DNA of 64,000 nt from Brachybacterium endophyticum (GTDB lineage Bacteria > Actinomycetota > Actinomycetes > Actinomycetales > Dermabacteraceae): positions 248,001 through 312,000 of the forward strand of contig NZ_QFKX01000002.1 in the NCBI RefSeq assembly GCF_003130585.1, given 5' to 3'. Position numbers and translations under genes: made by a program. The notes below the pieces were generated by a model. The model saw only the letters and a program-made list of their open reading frames with translations. It ran no database searches and was not told where the DNA came from. How positions within the stretch are numbered: the stretch's first letter is position 1; every line of letters starts with the position of its first letter. Of this stretch, positions 1-12,203 are shown one piece after another.

Positions 1-942
1 GACCAGCACGTCCTCGAGGAACGGTCCGGCCGCGCCGGAGCGGGAGGCGGAGCCGACCTCCTCGTGGTCGTTGGCGACCATCAGCGCGATCGGACGCCCC
101 GCGCCCGTGCCTGTGCCCGTGCCCGCGTCCGTGCTCGCCTCGTCGCCCGCCTGCCCGTCAGCGGCGCCGTCACCGCGGGCGATCCGCACCAGCGCCTCGG
201 TCTCTGCGTGCACGGAGGAGAGGTTGTCCAGACGGCCCGAGGCGAGGAACTCCTCGTTCGCGCCGAAGAAGCCGGGCGCCTGCGCATCGACTGTGACCAC
301 GTCGGTGCCCAGCACCTCGGCCTTCTCGACGCCGGCGCGGCGGGCGAGGATCTCGAGCACGTCGACCTCGCCGAGACCGGCGACCGGCTGCATGTGCTTC
401 TGCGGGTCCAGGGTGAGTCCCTGGGTGTTCACGCCGCGGTCGAGGTGCACCGCGAGCTGCGGGATCCGCAGCAGCGGACCGGTCTCCACCAGCACCTCGC
501 GCCCGCCGCGCAGCACCAGGCGTCCGGCCAGCCGCAGCTCACGGTCCAGCCAGGAGTTCTGCAGCACGCCGCCGTAGACTTCGACGCCGACCTGACCGAG
601 GCCCTCGGCCGCGAGGGCCGGGTCGGGCTTGATCTTCAGCGCCGGGGAGTCGGTGTGTGAGCCGACGATCCGGAACGGCGTGCGTGCATCGGCCGAGGCC
701 GGTGCCGACCAGGCGATCAGGGACCCGTCGCGCAGCACGTAGCGGTCACCGCCGACGTCGGAAGCAGCCCAGTCCTCGTGCTCGTCCAGGGCCGTGAACC
801 CCGCCGCCTCCAGGCGTCTCGCGGCCTCGCGGGCGGCGTGGAATGACGAGGGGGACGCGGTGACGAAGGTTCCCAGGTCGCTCGCGAAGGAGCGGGCCTC
901 GTCGGTGGGGTGGACGGCGGTCTCGGCAGGTGCAGCGGGCAT
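1..942 (-). CDS. M18 family aminopeptidase (aspartyl aminopeptidase type), C-terminus cut off
   Basis: Cytosolic dinuclear-zinc peptidase that removes N-terminal acidic residues from peptides. The visible 314 codons begin MPAAPAETAV and run off the left window edge; family members are about 430 residues, so roughly the last quarter is missing. The zinc-binding motif SHTDSPALKIKP lies near residue 96, and NDHEEVGSASRSGA, the M18 DHEEVGS signature, lies near residue 290. The ATG has no clear ribosome site; an in-frame GTG sits six bases upstream. It lies 40 bp downstream of the acyltransferase on the same strand and may be co-transcribed. Identification is from the motifs and is firm; the exact peptide preference is inferred from the family. 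Confidence 0.9.
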   Translation of the reverse strand, partial: MPAAPAETAVHPTDEARSFASDLGTFVTASPSSFHAAREAARRLEAAGFTALDEHEDWAASDVGGDRYVLRDGSLIAWSAPASADARTPFRIVGSHTDSPALKIKPDPALAAEGLGQVGVEVYGGVLQNSWLDRELRLAGRLVLRGGREVLVETGPLLRIPQLAVHLDRGVNTQGLTLDPQKHMQPVAGLGEVDVLEILARRAGVEKAEVLGTDVVTVDAQAPGFFGANEEFLASGRLDNLSSVHAETEALVRIARGDGAADGQAGDEASTDAGTGTGTGAGRPIALMVANDHEEVGSASRSGAAGPFLEDVLV

Positions 943-982
943 GGCCACATCGTTCCACAGCCGGTCGGCCCGTCGGCCGGGT

Positions 983-3625
983 TCAGGCCCCATCGTCGGA
1001 GGCCCCCGCGGCGCCCGCGGGCCCGGTGGCCTCCGGGTCCTTCATCGCCACGGTCGCCTCGATCTGCTCCTCGAGCCAGGGGGACATCGTCCTGGAGAAG
1101 GCGTCGCTGACGTGGTAGCTGTCGCGGTAGACGAAGACGTTGCCGACCACGGGGGAGCAGCGCCCCTTCGGGCACAGCACGTCGCCCGCGGGGTCGGCGA
1201 CGCGGATCGGCGCGAAGGGGTCGTCGCTGGCGCGGTCGGCCGCAGGGTTCTGCGCGGCCATGCGGTTGCTCATGTCGTCGCCGCACTCGGCGTCGGCGTC
1301 GGCGTTGTTCCCGCCGTCGCGCAGCACCCGGTAGGCGCAGTCGTAGCGGTTGCCCTCCTCGTTCTTCTTGGGCCAGCGCGGGTTGTCACGCAGCAGCAGG
1401 ACCGGGATCCCGCGCTGCGTGGTCAGGGCGAGCCCGCTGTCCAGGCCCTCGCGGTCCTTCTCGGTGTCGGAGCCGCCGTTGAAGGAGGTGCGCGTCCCCA
1501 TCGTCACCACGACGTCGGGGTCGACCCCGTCCAGCAGGGTCTCCCACGAGGTGTTGACGTCCTTGCACTGGGTCTCGACCGGTTCGGTGGTGAAGGTGCA
1601 GCCGCTGTGGCCGATGTAGTAGACGGCCCAGTTGTGCTTCCGGGCCGCTTTCAGCACCCCGCCGGTGTACTGGCCCGCGTGGGAGTCACCGGTCATCGCG
1701 ACGGTGAGGTCGGGATCGCCCTCGGGCGCAGGCGTGTACCGGCAGGTGACGGTCTCCGGCAGGCCGAGCTCCGTCGTGCAGTCGTCGTCGTAGGTGAGCT
1801 CCGAGGGTTCGGTGGCCTCCTCGAGCCCGGGGATGATCGGGCCGAAGCCGTCGGTCAGAGGGTCGACGGTCCACTGGGCACCAGGGTTGGGGACGTCGGG
1901 CGGCTCCACCTCCTCGCCGTCGCTCGCCGGCGAGGAGGCGGAGGGTGAGGGCGCGGGTGCGGCGACCGTCAGCGAGCGCTCGGTCACCTGCGGGAAGACC
2001 ACCTGGGACCCGACCAGCACCACCACCAGGCTGACGGCCACCGCGGCGAGCGCCCGCGGAGCCCTCGCATCCAGCCACGCGGAACGCCGCACCGGGGTGT
2101 CGACGAGACGGGTCAGCAGCCAGGCCACCAGCAGCGAGAGAGCGAGCACCGCCGCGCCGTCGGCCCAGCCCGCACGCTCCTGCCTCGACAGCTCGAGCCA
2201 GCCGATCAGCAGCGGCCAGTGCACCAGGTACAGGGCGTAGGCGATCGAGCCGAGGAAGACCACCGGCCGCAGGGAGAGGAACGAGTCCGCGCCCCAGGAG
2301 CGACCGGAGCGGCCCGCGAGGATCACCAGGGCCGCCGCCGTGAGCGGCCAGATCGCGATCCAGCCGGGGAACATGCCCTGCACGTCCAGCAGGGCCCCGC
2401 ACGAGAGCAGGGCCGCCAGCCCGATCCACCCCAGCACCGCCCGCAGCGCGCTGCCGCGAGGGCGGCGCTGCGCCGAGGTGGTCGCTCCGGTCAGTCGGTC
2501 GATCCAGGGCAGCGCGAGCCCCAGCAGGGAGCCGGCCGCGAACTCCCAGAGCCGGGCCGTGGTGTCGAAGTAGGCGTAGGTCTGGTTGCTCGCGGTGGAG
2601 AGGATCGACCAGGCCAGCGAGGCGACGAGGACGGCGCCGAACAGCAGCGCCATCACCCGGCGCGGGCTCAGGTGGGCGCGCGGGCTGCGCAGCGCCGGGA
2701 TGCGCAGCAGCAGGCCGCCGAGGACGAACAGCAGCGGCCACACCAGGAAGATCTGTCCCTGGATCGACATCGACCAGAAGTGCTGCAGAGGGGAGGCGGC
2801 CGCGGCGTCGTGCGCGTAGTAGTCGACGCTGTCGGCGGCGAGCACGTAGTTCTGGACATACAGGGCGCTGGCCCAGGCCTGCCGCCCGACGGTCGACCAG
2901 ATCGTGGGTGGCAGCACGGTGTAGGCGATCACGAGCGAGCCCAGGATCGTCACCACCGCCGGGGGCAGCAGGCGCTTGAAGGTCTTCAGCCCGTAGCGCG
3001 GGACCGCGAGGGGCCGCCCGGATTCCAGACGGCGGGCGAAGGAGCCGGTCAGCAGGAAGGCCGAGAGGAACAGGAAGACGTCGACCCCGCCGGAGACCCG
3101 CCCGAACCAGACGTGGTAGACCGCGACCAGCAGGATCGCGACCGCGCGCAACCCGTGGATCTCGATGCGGAAGGGGGCGGCGAGGCCCGGTTCCTGGGTA
3201 CGGGTTCCGGTGGTGCCCCCGATGGCACCGGACAATGCGGTGTGCGGGGGGAGAGGGCGGGACGAGGGGGCGGGCGCCGCCTGCGCACGGGCGGCAGGGC
3301 GCACGCGAGCGTGAGCGGGAGAGGTCGCATCAGGCTCCGAGCGCTCCAAGGCGGCGGTGGTCGGCGGGACCGGGTCCGATGGTGCCGTGTCCGATGATGT
3401 CGTGTCCGTGGGGGCGGGCTGCGCGGGCGCGGCGTCGGCGGACGACGCGTCGGATCCGTCCGAGCCCGATTCCGCTGCGGCTCCCGGGACAGCGTCGGCC
3501 GCCTCCGGGGCCGAGCCCTCGAACTCGACGGGGTAGCCGAGGGAGTCGTCGAGATCGGCCGGCTCGAGCCACGCGTCGAGACTGCTGTCGCGGGCGGGTG
3601 CGGGCTCCTGCCCGGCGGGCTGCAC
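983..3625 (-). CDS. OafA/YrhL-type membrane acyltransferase with C-terminal SGNH domain
   Basis: Integral membrane O-acyltransferase expected to transfer acyl (often acetyl) groups onto extracellular glycans or wall polymers. From GTG 3625 it is 880 residues: a disordered Pro/Ala/Ser N-terminus (about 1-150), an Acyl_transf_3 domain with IHGLRAVAILLVAVYHVW and GGVDVFLFLSAFLLTG followed by about ten membrane helices, then an extracellular SGNH hydrolase-like domain with MTGDSHAGQY (block I) and YRDSYHVSDAFSR (Asp-x-x-His block V). The start is uncertain: GTG 3625 is the first standard start in frame, yet sensible coding continues upstream. In that stretch KRAHGRRRG and QRAHGRRAR form a repeated basic motif, and a CTG at 3868 would add 81 residues. 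Confidence 0.85.
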   Translation of the reverse strand: MQPAGQEPAPARDSSLDAWLEPADLDDSLGYPVEFEGSAPEAADAVPGAAAESGSDGSDASSADAAPAQPAPTDTTSSDTAPSDPVPPTTAALERSEPDATSPAHARVRPAARAQAAPAPSSRPLPPHTALSGAIGGTTGTRTQEPGLAAPFRIEIHGLRAVAILLVAVYHVWFGRVSGGVDVFLFLSAFLLTGSFARRLESGRPLAVPRYGLKTFKRLLPPAVVTILGSLVIAYTVLPPTIWSTVGRQAWASALYVQNYVLAADSVDYYAHDAAAASPLQHFWSMSIQGQIFLVWPLLFVLGGLLLRIPALRSPRAHLSPRRVMALLFGAVLVASLAWSILSTASNQTYAYFDTTARLWEFAAGSLLGLALPWIDRLTGATTSAQRRPRGSALRAVLGWIGLAALLSCGALLDVQGMFPGWIAIWPLTAAALVILAGRSGRSWGADSFLSLRPVVFLGSIAYALYLVHWPLLIGWLELSRQERAGWADGAAVLALSLLVAWLLTRLVDTPVRRSAWLDARAPRALAAVAVSLVVVLVGSQVVFPQVTERSLTVAAPAPSPSASSPASDGEEVEPPDVPNPGAQWTVDPLTDGFGPIIPGLEEATEPSELTYDDDCTTELGLPETVTCRYTPAPEGDPDLTVAMTGDSHAGQYTGGVLKAARKHNWAVYYIGHSGCTFTTEPVETQCKDVNTSWETLLDGVDPDVVVTMGTRTSFNGGSDTEKDREGLDSGLALTTQRGIPVLLLRDNPRWPKKNEEGNRYDCAYRVLRDGGNNADADAECGDDMSNRMAAQNPAADRASDDPFAPIRVADPAGDVLCPKGRCSPVVGNVFVYRDSYHVSDAFSRTMSPWLEEQIEATVAMKDPEATGPAGAAGASDDGA

Positions 3626-4055
3626 CTGCTCGGAGCGCTGGTCGGGGACGCCCGCGCGACGGGCACGGCGGCCGTGCGCACGCTGGGGCGGGGGAGCGGC
3701 CGATGAAGAGGCCTGGCCCGCGGTGGAGCCCGGGTCGGTCCCCTCGGGAGGTGCGGGCGGTCGTGCCTCCTCGCGCGGGGTGCCCCGGCGGCGGCCGTGG
3801 GCACGCTTCGGGGCGTGCGGGGGCGTGGTCCCGTCGTCGTCCGAGATGACGACCCCCTCCTCGGCCAGTTCGCCGTTTCCCGTGGCGCCCCTGCAGGCCC
3901 CGCCGGGCGCGTACCTGCGTACCTGTGTGCGTGTGCGTCGTACGTCGGCAGGTGCGAGCGCACAGATCTTACCCTCGGGTCACCGTCCTGGTCCTGTCGT
4001 GACGGCGGCGGTGAGCCCGCCCGGCCGCACGGCGGCGCCGCAGGGCACAGGAGGG
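3626..4055 (-). other. 5' region of the acyltransferase: probable in-frame N-terminal extension plus promoter zone
   Basis: On the minus strand the acyltransferase frame stays open up to a TGA near 3985, but I find no ATG, GTG or TTG in it beyond 3625. Between about 3870 and 3626 it encodes a Pro/Arg-rich stretch with two copies of a RAHGRR motif, which looks like real protein. A TAAGAT -10-like hexamer (3971 to 3966) could give a transcript starting near 3958. An 8-bp direct repeat AGGTACGC occurs twice in a row just downstream of it. The true start could be a CTG, or the sequence may carry a small frameshift here. Confidence 0.4.
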
Positions 4056-6068
4056 TCAGTCGGTCAGCTCGAGGTGACCGTCGGACCCTCTGCAGGGATC
4101 GAGCCTCCACAGCGAGACCTTCCCTTGGCGGTCCAGGAGCGTCGCCTGGCCCGAGGCCGCCGCCTTCTCGGGGCCGAGGTCCGGACTGCGGTAGTGCCAG
4201 AGCGTGGTCTCGTGGGAGACGAACAGGTAGCGCGCGTCCTGGCGGGCGGCCGCGTCGCACACCGCGGGATCCGTGCCGATGTCACCCAGGCGGCGCAGCA
4301 GCAGCGCATCGTCCCCCTCGAGCGCGGCGCCCGGCGTCGCCACCACGACCCGGCGTCCCTCGAGCGCCCAGAACAGCGAGCCGCCGCCCCAGGGATCCGC
4401 GATCACCGCGGCATCCGCAGGGACCACCTCAGCGGCATGGGACATCACGGCGCGCTCCTGGGAGGAGAGGACGTTCGGGTGCTGCCAGTAGCGGGCCATC
4501 AGACCGTTCTGGTCCCGTGCCGCCGGGCTGACCGCCGCCGAGGCCAGCAGCACCACGACGACGGCGCCGGCCACGGCCGACGCCACCAGCGAGTGGTCCT
4601 CCCGCCCGGTGTCCGCGGAGCCGGTGCGAGCGGACGGCCGACGACGGCGCCGGTCCACGACCGTGGCCGCGAGCGCGCCCGCACGGTCGATGCCGACGGC
4701 GAGCACCGGGATCCCCACCACCGGGATGATCGCCGCCAGGCGGAAGCTGTCCGTGTACCAGGGGCCGGTCAGCAGGTACCGCAGATCGGGATCGTGAACC
4801 GCCGCGGCCACCGTGTACAGCGCGAGGGCGAGTGCGAGGGGAGGGAGGAGCCAGCGTCCGCGCCGCGCGAGCACGAGCAGGAGCACGGCGATCACCATCG
4901 CGATCGCCATCGGGCGGCTCGCGTGCACCGCGGCCCCCGACAGGCCGAGACCCTCGGCCAGGCCGCTCGGCACGTCCGCGAGCGGCTTCCACGCCGAGGC
5001 GGCCCGGGAAGGGCGCAGGTGGAACCAGGCCACGGGGACCAGCGCGATCAGCAGCAGCGAGACCAGCAACGGCAGCAGCACGCGGGTGCGGGCGGCGAGG
5101 GCCCGCACTGTCGCCCACAGGGCCATCGGCAGCACGATCACGAGCGAGGCGTGGATGCCCTGCGGGTGGGCGAGCACCACCGCGAGGGCGACACCGGGGA
5201 CGAGGACCCCGAGCTGCAGCGGGGTCAGCATCCGGCGGTGCGGCGGGGAGAGCCCGAGGACCTGTGCGGCGATCAGCACCACGAGCGGCAGTAGGGCGGT
5301 GGACAGCAGGTTCGGCAGCAGGATGCCCCAGGTCATCAGCGCGAGCGGGAAGGCGAACACGGCACCGGTCAGGGCGCCCGCGGCGAACAGGCCCCCGGGC
5401 CCGACGTCGGTGCTGCTCGCCGTCAGCGCGACCACGCCGAGCGGCCACACCACCGCCGCCACGATCAGCATCAGGACGTTGCTCGACAGCGGCAGGGACT
5501 GGCCGCCGAGCATCACCGTGAGGCTCACCAGCTGGTGCCACAGCGCCGGGTAGTAGCCGCTCCGCCCCTCGGGAAGGTTCACGCTCGCGACCACCCCGGG
5601 GGAGGCGTCGTGGGCGTCGAGGATCGCGCGCACGCCGCTGAGGTGGAAGATGCCGTCGTAGGTCTGGGAGATCGCCTCGATGCCGTCCATCCCGTGCAGC
5701 CCCCGCACCAGCACGGCGGCGCCGCCGAGCACGAGCCCCAGCACGATCGCCGCACGTCGGTGCTGCGATGGGTCCGGGGCCGGGCCCTCGCAGAGCGACG
5801 GCCGCACGACCCCGAGGCCACGCCGCACCAGCGCGACCACGACCCCGAGCGCCAGGCCCAGCACCAGCGGGATCAGGGGTGACCACGACAGGCCCAGGGC
5901 ATGCGCGAGCGGCGCGGCGAGGGCGATCGTCACCAGGGAGACGGGCGTCAACATGGCCAGCGCCGGCAGGGGCCGAGGGCGCAGGGCGAGGATCGTCGGC
6001 AGCCCGGGAACGGCGAGCACGAGGGCTGCCGCCGCAGTGGACGCGGCCACGTCGAGCACCAGGGGCAC
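4056..6068 (-). CDS. Polytopic membrane protein, DUF6541-like
   Basis: About 670 residues with a dozen or more hydrophobic segments (for example LDVAASTAAAALVLAVPGL at the start, then repeated Leu/Val/Ala-rich helices) and a hydrophilic C-terminal portion of about 170 residues, probably outside the cell. It resembles the DUF6541 family of actinobacterial membrane proteins, whose biochemistry I do not know; the architecture recalls GT-C type mannosyl/arabinosyltransferases, but I see no diagnostic motif. I chose GTG 6068 because GGAG lies about 8 bases upstream; an in-frame GTG at 6122 would add 18 mostly hydrophilic residues. It is divergent from tgt, and the acyltransferase lies downstream on the same strand, suggesting a cell-surface role. 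Confidence 0.65.
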   Translation of the reverse strand: MPLVLDVAASTAAAALVLAVPGLPTILALRPRPLPALAMLTPVSLVTIALAAPLAHALGLSWSPLIPLVLGLALGVVVALVRRGLGVVRPSLCEGPAPDPSQHRRAAIVLGLVLGGAAVLVRGLHGMDGIEAISQTYDGIFHLSGVRAILDAHDASPGVVASVNLPEGRSGYYPALWHQLVSLTVMLGGQSLPLSSNVLMLIVAAVVWPLGVVALTASSTDVGPGGLFAAGALTGAVFAFPLALMTWGILLPNLLSTALLPLVVLIAAQVLGLSPPHRRMLTPLQLGVLVPGVALAVVLAHPQGIHASLVIVLPMALWATVRALAARTRVLLPLLVSLLLIALVPVAWFHLRPSRAASAWKPLADVPSGLAEGLGLSGAAVHASRPMAIAMVIAVLLLVLARRGRWLLPPLALALALYTVAAAVHDPDLRYLLTGPWYTDSFRLAAIIPVVGIPVLAVGIDRAGALAATVVDRRRRRPSARTGSADTGREDHSLVASAVAGAVVVVLLASAAVSPAARDQNGLMARYWQHPNVLSSQERAVMSHAAEVVPADAAVIADPWGGGSLFWALEGRRVVVATPGAALEGDDALLLRRLGDIGTDPAVCDAAARQDARYLFVSHETTLWHYRSPDLGPEKAAASGQATLLDRQGKVSLWRLDPCRGSDGHLELTD

Positions 6069-6139
6069 CTCCGCTTCTCCGGTCGGGACCGGACGGCGGT
6101 GGGGCCGGTCGCAGGCGATCACCGTGGCACACTGGTGCA

Positions 6140-7432
6140 GTGCAGGACAGCCCCGTTCACCCGGATTTCACCGTACCCCCGGACTCGTCTCGTCGCAGCG
6201 GCTTCGAGATCACCGCGCGCCACGGTGACAAGGCCCGCGCCGGCGTCATCTCCACGCCGCACGGCCCGATCGCGACCCCCTCCTTCGTCCCCGTGGGCAC
6301 GAAGGCCACCGTGAAGGCGGTCCTGCCCGAGGCCATGGCCGACCTCGGGGCGCAGGCGGTGCTCGCCAACGCCTACCACCTCTACCTCCAGCCCGGGCAC
6401 GACCTGGTCGACGAGGCCGGGGGCCTGGGCGCCTTCATGAACTGGCCCGGCCCCACCTACACCGACTCCGGCGGCTTCCAGGTGATGAGCCTCGGGGCAG
6501 GCTTCAAGAAGGTGCTCTCCAGCGAGTTCTCCGGCGGCGAGAAGGCGCGCACCGCCAATGGCGAGGACGACGCGGTCGCCGAGGGCAAGGAGCGCCTGGC
6601 CCACGTCGACGACGACGGTGTCACCTTCCGCTCCTTCATCAACGGGGACGTGCACCGCTTCACCCCCGAGATCTCCATGCAGATCCAGCACGGGCTCGGG
6701 GCCGACATCATGTTCGCCTTCGACGAGCTCACCACGCTCATGAACTCCCGGCCCTACCAGGAGCAGGCCCTCGAGCGGACCAGGCTGTGGGCGATCCGCT
6801 GCCTCGCCGAGCACGCGAGGCTGACCGCCGAGCGCGAGGGCAAGCCCTACCAGCAGCTGTGGGGCGTCATCCAGGGCGCACAGTACGAGGACCTGCGTCG
6901 TCGGGCCTCCCACGACCTCGGGGCCATGGACGTGGACGGCCAGCGCTTCGACGGGTTCGGCATCGGCGGCGCCCTGGAGAAGGAGAACCTGGGCACGATC
7001 GTGGGCTGGGTGACCGACGAGCTGCCCGAGGACCGGCCCCGCCACCTGCTGGGCATCAGCGAGGTCGACGACCTGTTCGTCGCGATCGCCGCCGGGGCCG
7101 ACACCTTCGACTGCGTCTCGCCCTCCCGGGTCGCGCGCAACAGTGCCGTCTACACCCGCACCGGCCGCGTGAACCTCACCGGCTCGCGCTACCGGCGCCA
7201 GTTCGCGCCGATCGACGAGACCTGCGACTGCTACACGTGCACGCACTACACGGCCGCGTACATCCACCACCTGTTCCGCGCCAAGGAGATCCTCTCGGCC
7301 ACGCTGTGCACGATCCACAACGAGCGTTTCGTGGTGCGCCTGGTCGACGAGATCCGTGCCGCGATCGGCAGCGGCGACTTCGAGGCGCTGCGCGAGGAGC
7401 GCACGGGGGCGTACTACGGCGAGGCGCGGTAG
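6140..7432 (+). CDS. tgt: Queuine/preQ1 tRNA-guanine transglycosylase
   Basis: Cytosolic enzyme that replaces guanine-34 of Tyr, His, Asn and Asp tRNAs by preQ1 (or queuine) on the way to queuosine. The protein is 430 residues, close to bacterial Tgt plus a small insertion of about 30 residues near residue 130 (around EKARTANGEDDAVAEG). Family motifs are TPSFVPVGTKATVKAV, ANAYHLYLQPG, DSGGFQVMSL and the C-terminal zinc site CDCYTCTHYTAAYIHHLF. The start is GTG 6140 (VQDSPVHPDFTV). No ribosome site precedes it, and a CACACT hexamer ends six bases upstream, so the mRNA may be leaderless. No queuosine synthesis genes are nearby. Confidence 0.95.
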   Translation: MQDSPVHPDFTVPPDSSRRSGFEITARHGDKARAGVISTPHGPIATPSFVPVGTKATVKAVLPEAMADLGAQAVLANAYHLYLQPGHDLVDEAGGLGAFMNWPGPTYTDSGGFQVMSLGAGFKKVLSSEFSGGEKARTANGEDDAVAEGKERLAHVDDDGVTFRSFINGDVHRFTPEISMQIQHGLGADIMFAFDELTTLMNSRPYQEQALERTRLWAIRCLAEHARLTAEREGKPYQQLWGVIQGAQYEDLRRRASHDLGAMDVDGQRFDGFGIGGALEKENLGTIVGWVTDELPEDRPRHLLGISEVDDLFVAIAAGADTFDCVSPSRVARNSAVYTRTGRVNLTGSRYRRQFAPIDETCDCYTCTHYTAAYIHHLFRAKEILSATLCTIHNERFVVRLVDEIRAAIGSGDFEALREERTGAYYGEAR

Positions 7433-7475
7433 GACCGCCGTCGATTGCGTGGACGGGGCGAAGTGCTGAGCCGCG

Positions 7476-7886
7476 CTACCCGCGGGTGCGCCGACGTTCC
7501 ACGACGTAGGCGAGAGCGTTGAGCGCGAGCGCTCCCGCAGCGACGTAGGTCTGCGGCCCCTTCCGGCTCGGCCGCGCCGGCGGATCCGCCAGCGCCACAC
7601 CCGGGTACGCCGACGCCGCGAGCTGCGTGGCCCAGTACATCGACGCGGCGGTGGTCGCCACCTGGAGGCGGCCCCTCGACCACTGTCCGCGCCCCCACAG
7701 GGCGGTGAGCGCGGCCCCGCCCAGCGCCGCGCCGAGACTCATCGTCTGGGCGTTGTGGAACTTCGCGTGCGGAGGCCACTCGGGGTTGTGGATGTGGGTC
7801 GCGTTCCAGTCGAACACGTACGGTCCGGTGCCCGCCCACAGGGCCGTGAACGTCAGCAGGGTCTTCCCGGCCGTGATCCTCGACAT
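7476..7886 (-). CDS. Small four-helix membrane protein, possibly DUF6640-like
   Basis: A 136-residue protein starting MSRITAGKTLLTFTALWAG. It has about four hydrophobic helices and a polar loop after the first one carrying NATHIHNPEWPPHAKFHNAQ, where the several histidines are the most distinctive feature and could bind metal or a substrate. It looks like the uncharacterised DUF6640 family, with no function I can state. ATG 7886 is preceded by GAAGGAGCCATCCG, a good ribosome site. It is convergent with tgt and lies 32 bp downstream of the Pro/Gln-rich membrane protein, so the two are probably co-transcribed. Confidence 0.7.
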   Translation of the reverse strand: MSRITAGKTLLTFTALWAGTGPYVFDWNATHIHNPEWPPHAKFHNAQTMSLGAALGGAALTALWGRGQWSRGRLQVATTAASMYWATQLAASAYPGVALADPPARPSRKGPQTYVAAGALALNALAYVVERRRTRG

Positions 7887-7918
7887 CGGATGGCTCCTTC
7901 GCGGTTCGGACGCCCGGG

Positions 7919-8869
7919 TCAGGCGCGCGGGACGCTCGGGCGGGCGGAGCGCCGCGCGAGGATGCCGCCGGCGACCACGAACGCCCCCTCGATCAGGTGG
8001 CGCAGGGCCTCGATCACGAGGAACACCACGAGCATGGTGCCCGCCGAGCCCGGATCGTTCTGCCCGATGGTCGCGTTGATGGACACCGCGAAGATGCCGT
8101 TGACCAGGATGCGGGTCAGGCAGCCGAGCAGCAGCGGGGCCATGATCAGGCCACCGGCGATGCGGACCCGCGACGGGCCGACGGCCAGGAAGTAGATCGA
8201 GGCCGCGAGGAGAGCCGCACCGATCACGAGGTTCAGCACGAGGCCGATGAGGCCGCCGGCGAGCACTCCCGCACTGCCCGCCTCGGAACCGGTGTACCCG
8301 GCGGCGTAGCCGCCGATGGTCGAGGCGAGGAGGAAGATGATCCGCCCGAGCGCCACCACGACGCCGACGATGATCACCGCGAGGGCGATGGTGCGGACCG
8401 GACCGCTGTGATCGCGGGCGACGGCGGGCGGCGCAGCGGGGGCGGGGTATGCGGCCGCAGACCCCGGGTAGGTCGGATACGCCGGGGCCGCGCCCGGAGC
8501 CGCAGCACCTGGCACCGCGGCACCGGGTGCGGCGGCACCACTGTCCTGCGCGGGATACCCGAACTGCTGCGCCGACGGAGCCTGCGAGTACGCGGAGGGC
8601 TGCGGCGCAGGGGCCTGGGTGGAGGAGTTGGGCGGCTGGCCGGGCTGCTGCGGCCAGCCGACGGCCGGATCCGGCTGACCCGACGGCTGCTCCCACCCGG
8701 ATGCGGGGGCCTGCCCGGACGCGGGGGCCTGCTGTCCGGACGCGGGGGCCTGCTGTCCGGACGCGGGGGCCTGCTGTCCGGGCTGTTCCCACGAGGGCAG
8801 CTCAGCCGGCTGGGGATCCTGTCGGCCGTCGGAGGCGAAGCCCCCGGGGTGCTCGCTGCCCTGCGTCAT
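7919..8869 (-). CDS. Membrane protein with Gln/Pro/Ala-rich repetitive N-terminus
   Basis: A 316-residue protein of unknown function. Residues 1 to about 150 are low complexity (Gln, Pro, Ala, Ser, Gly), including three consecutive QQAPASG units encoded by a 21-bp tandem DNA repeat. The rest holds four or five hydrophobic helices (for example TIALAVIIVGVVVALGRIIF and AGVLAGGLIGLVLNLVIGAA). Such Pro-rich tails plus small membrane domains are common in actinobacteria and often face the cytoplasm. ATG 8869 follows GAAGGACAGCTTCC, a good ribosome site, and a TAGGCT -10 box lies 47 bp upstream. It is 78 bp downstream of lacZ but probably has its own promoter. Confidence 0.75.
   Translation of the reverse strand: MTQGSEHPGGFASDGRQDPQPAELPSWEQPGQQAPASGQQAPASGQQAPASGQAPASGWEQPSGQPDPAVGWPQQPGQPPNSSTQAPAPQPSAYSQAPSAQQFGYPAQDSGAAAPGAAVPGAAAPGAAPAYPTYPGSAAAYPAPAAPPAVARDHSGPVRTIALAVIIVGVVVALGRIIFLLASTIGGYAAGYTGSEAGSAGVLAGGLIGLVLNLVIGAALLAASIYFLAVGPSRVRIAGGLIMAPLLLGCLTRILVNGIFAVSINATIGQNDPGSAGTMLVVFLVIEALRHLIEGAFVVAGGILARRSARPSVPRA
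8697..8777. repeat. 21-bp in-frame tandem repeat (three perfect units plus one degenerate)
   Basis: Three identical 21-bp units (plus strand 8715-8735, 8736-8756, 8757-8777), preceded by an 18-bp degenerate unit at 8697-8714. The unit length is a multiple of three, so the minus-strand protein gains or loses one seven-residue block (QQAPASG) per unit. Copy number is likely to vary between strains by slippage. Confidence 0.9.
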
Positions 8870-8915
8870 GGAAGCTGTCCTTCGCCCGTGTCCGTGTCGT
8901 ACATCTGCAGGTGAC

Positions 8916-8921
8916 AGCCTA
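8916..8921 (-). promoter_or_regulatory. Probable -10 element TAGGCT upstream of the repetitive membrane protein
   Basis: The minus-strand hexamer TAGGCT fits the actinobacterial TAnnnT pattern and would start a transcript about 40 bases before ATG 8869. No convincing -35 is visible. Confidence 0.4.
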
Positions 8922-8947
8922 TCGGCCGGCGCAGGTGCTCCCTCGAC

Positions 8948-12107
<3,160 letters not shown>

Positions 12108-12189
12108 GCGTCCGCGGGGCCACCGACGCACCCGGCCGCCGCGAACGGGCTCCGGGCGAGGCCACCGGGCGCGGGGTGAGCGTGGCCGT

Positions 12190-12195
12190 TAGACT
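12190..12195 (+). promoter_or_regulatory. -10 box TAGACT for a probably leaderless DUF3375 mRNA
   Basis: The hexamer TAGACT ends eight bases before GTG 12204. This spacing places the transcription start at or next to that GTG. No Shine-Dalgarno sequence is present, so the message is probably leaderless. Confidence 0.45.
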
Positions 12196-12203
12196 CGGTG
12201 GCC

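Noticed and set aside
8697..8777. CRISPR array
   Set aside because: Units are contiguous with no spacers and are in frame within a coding sequence.
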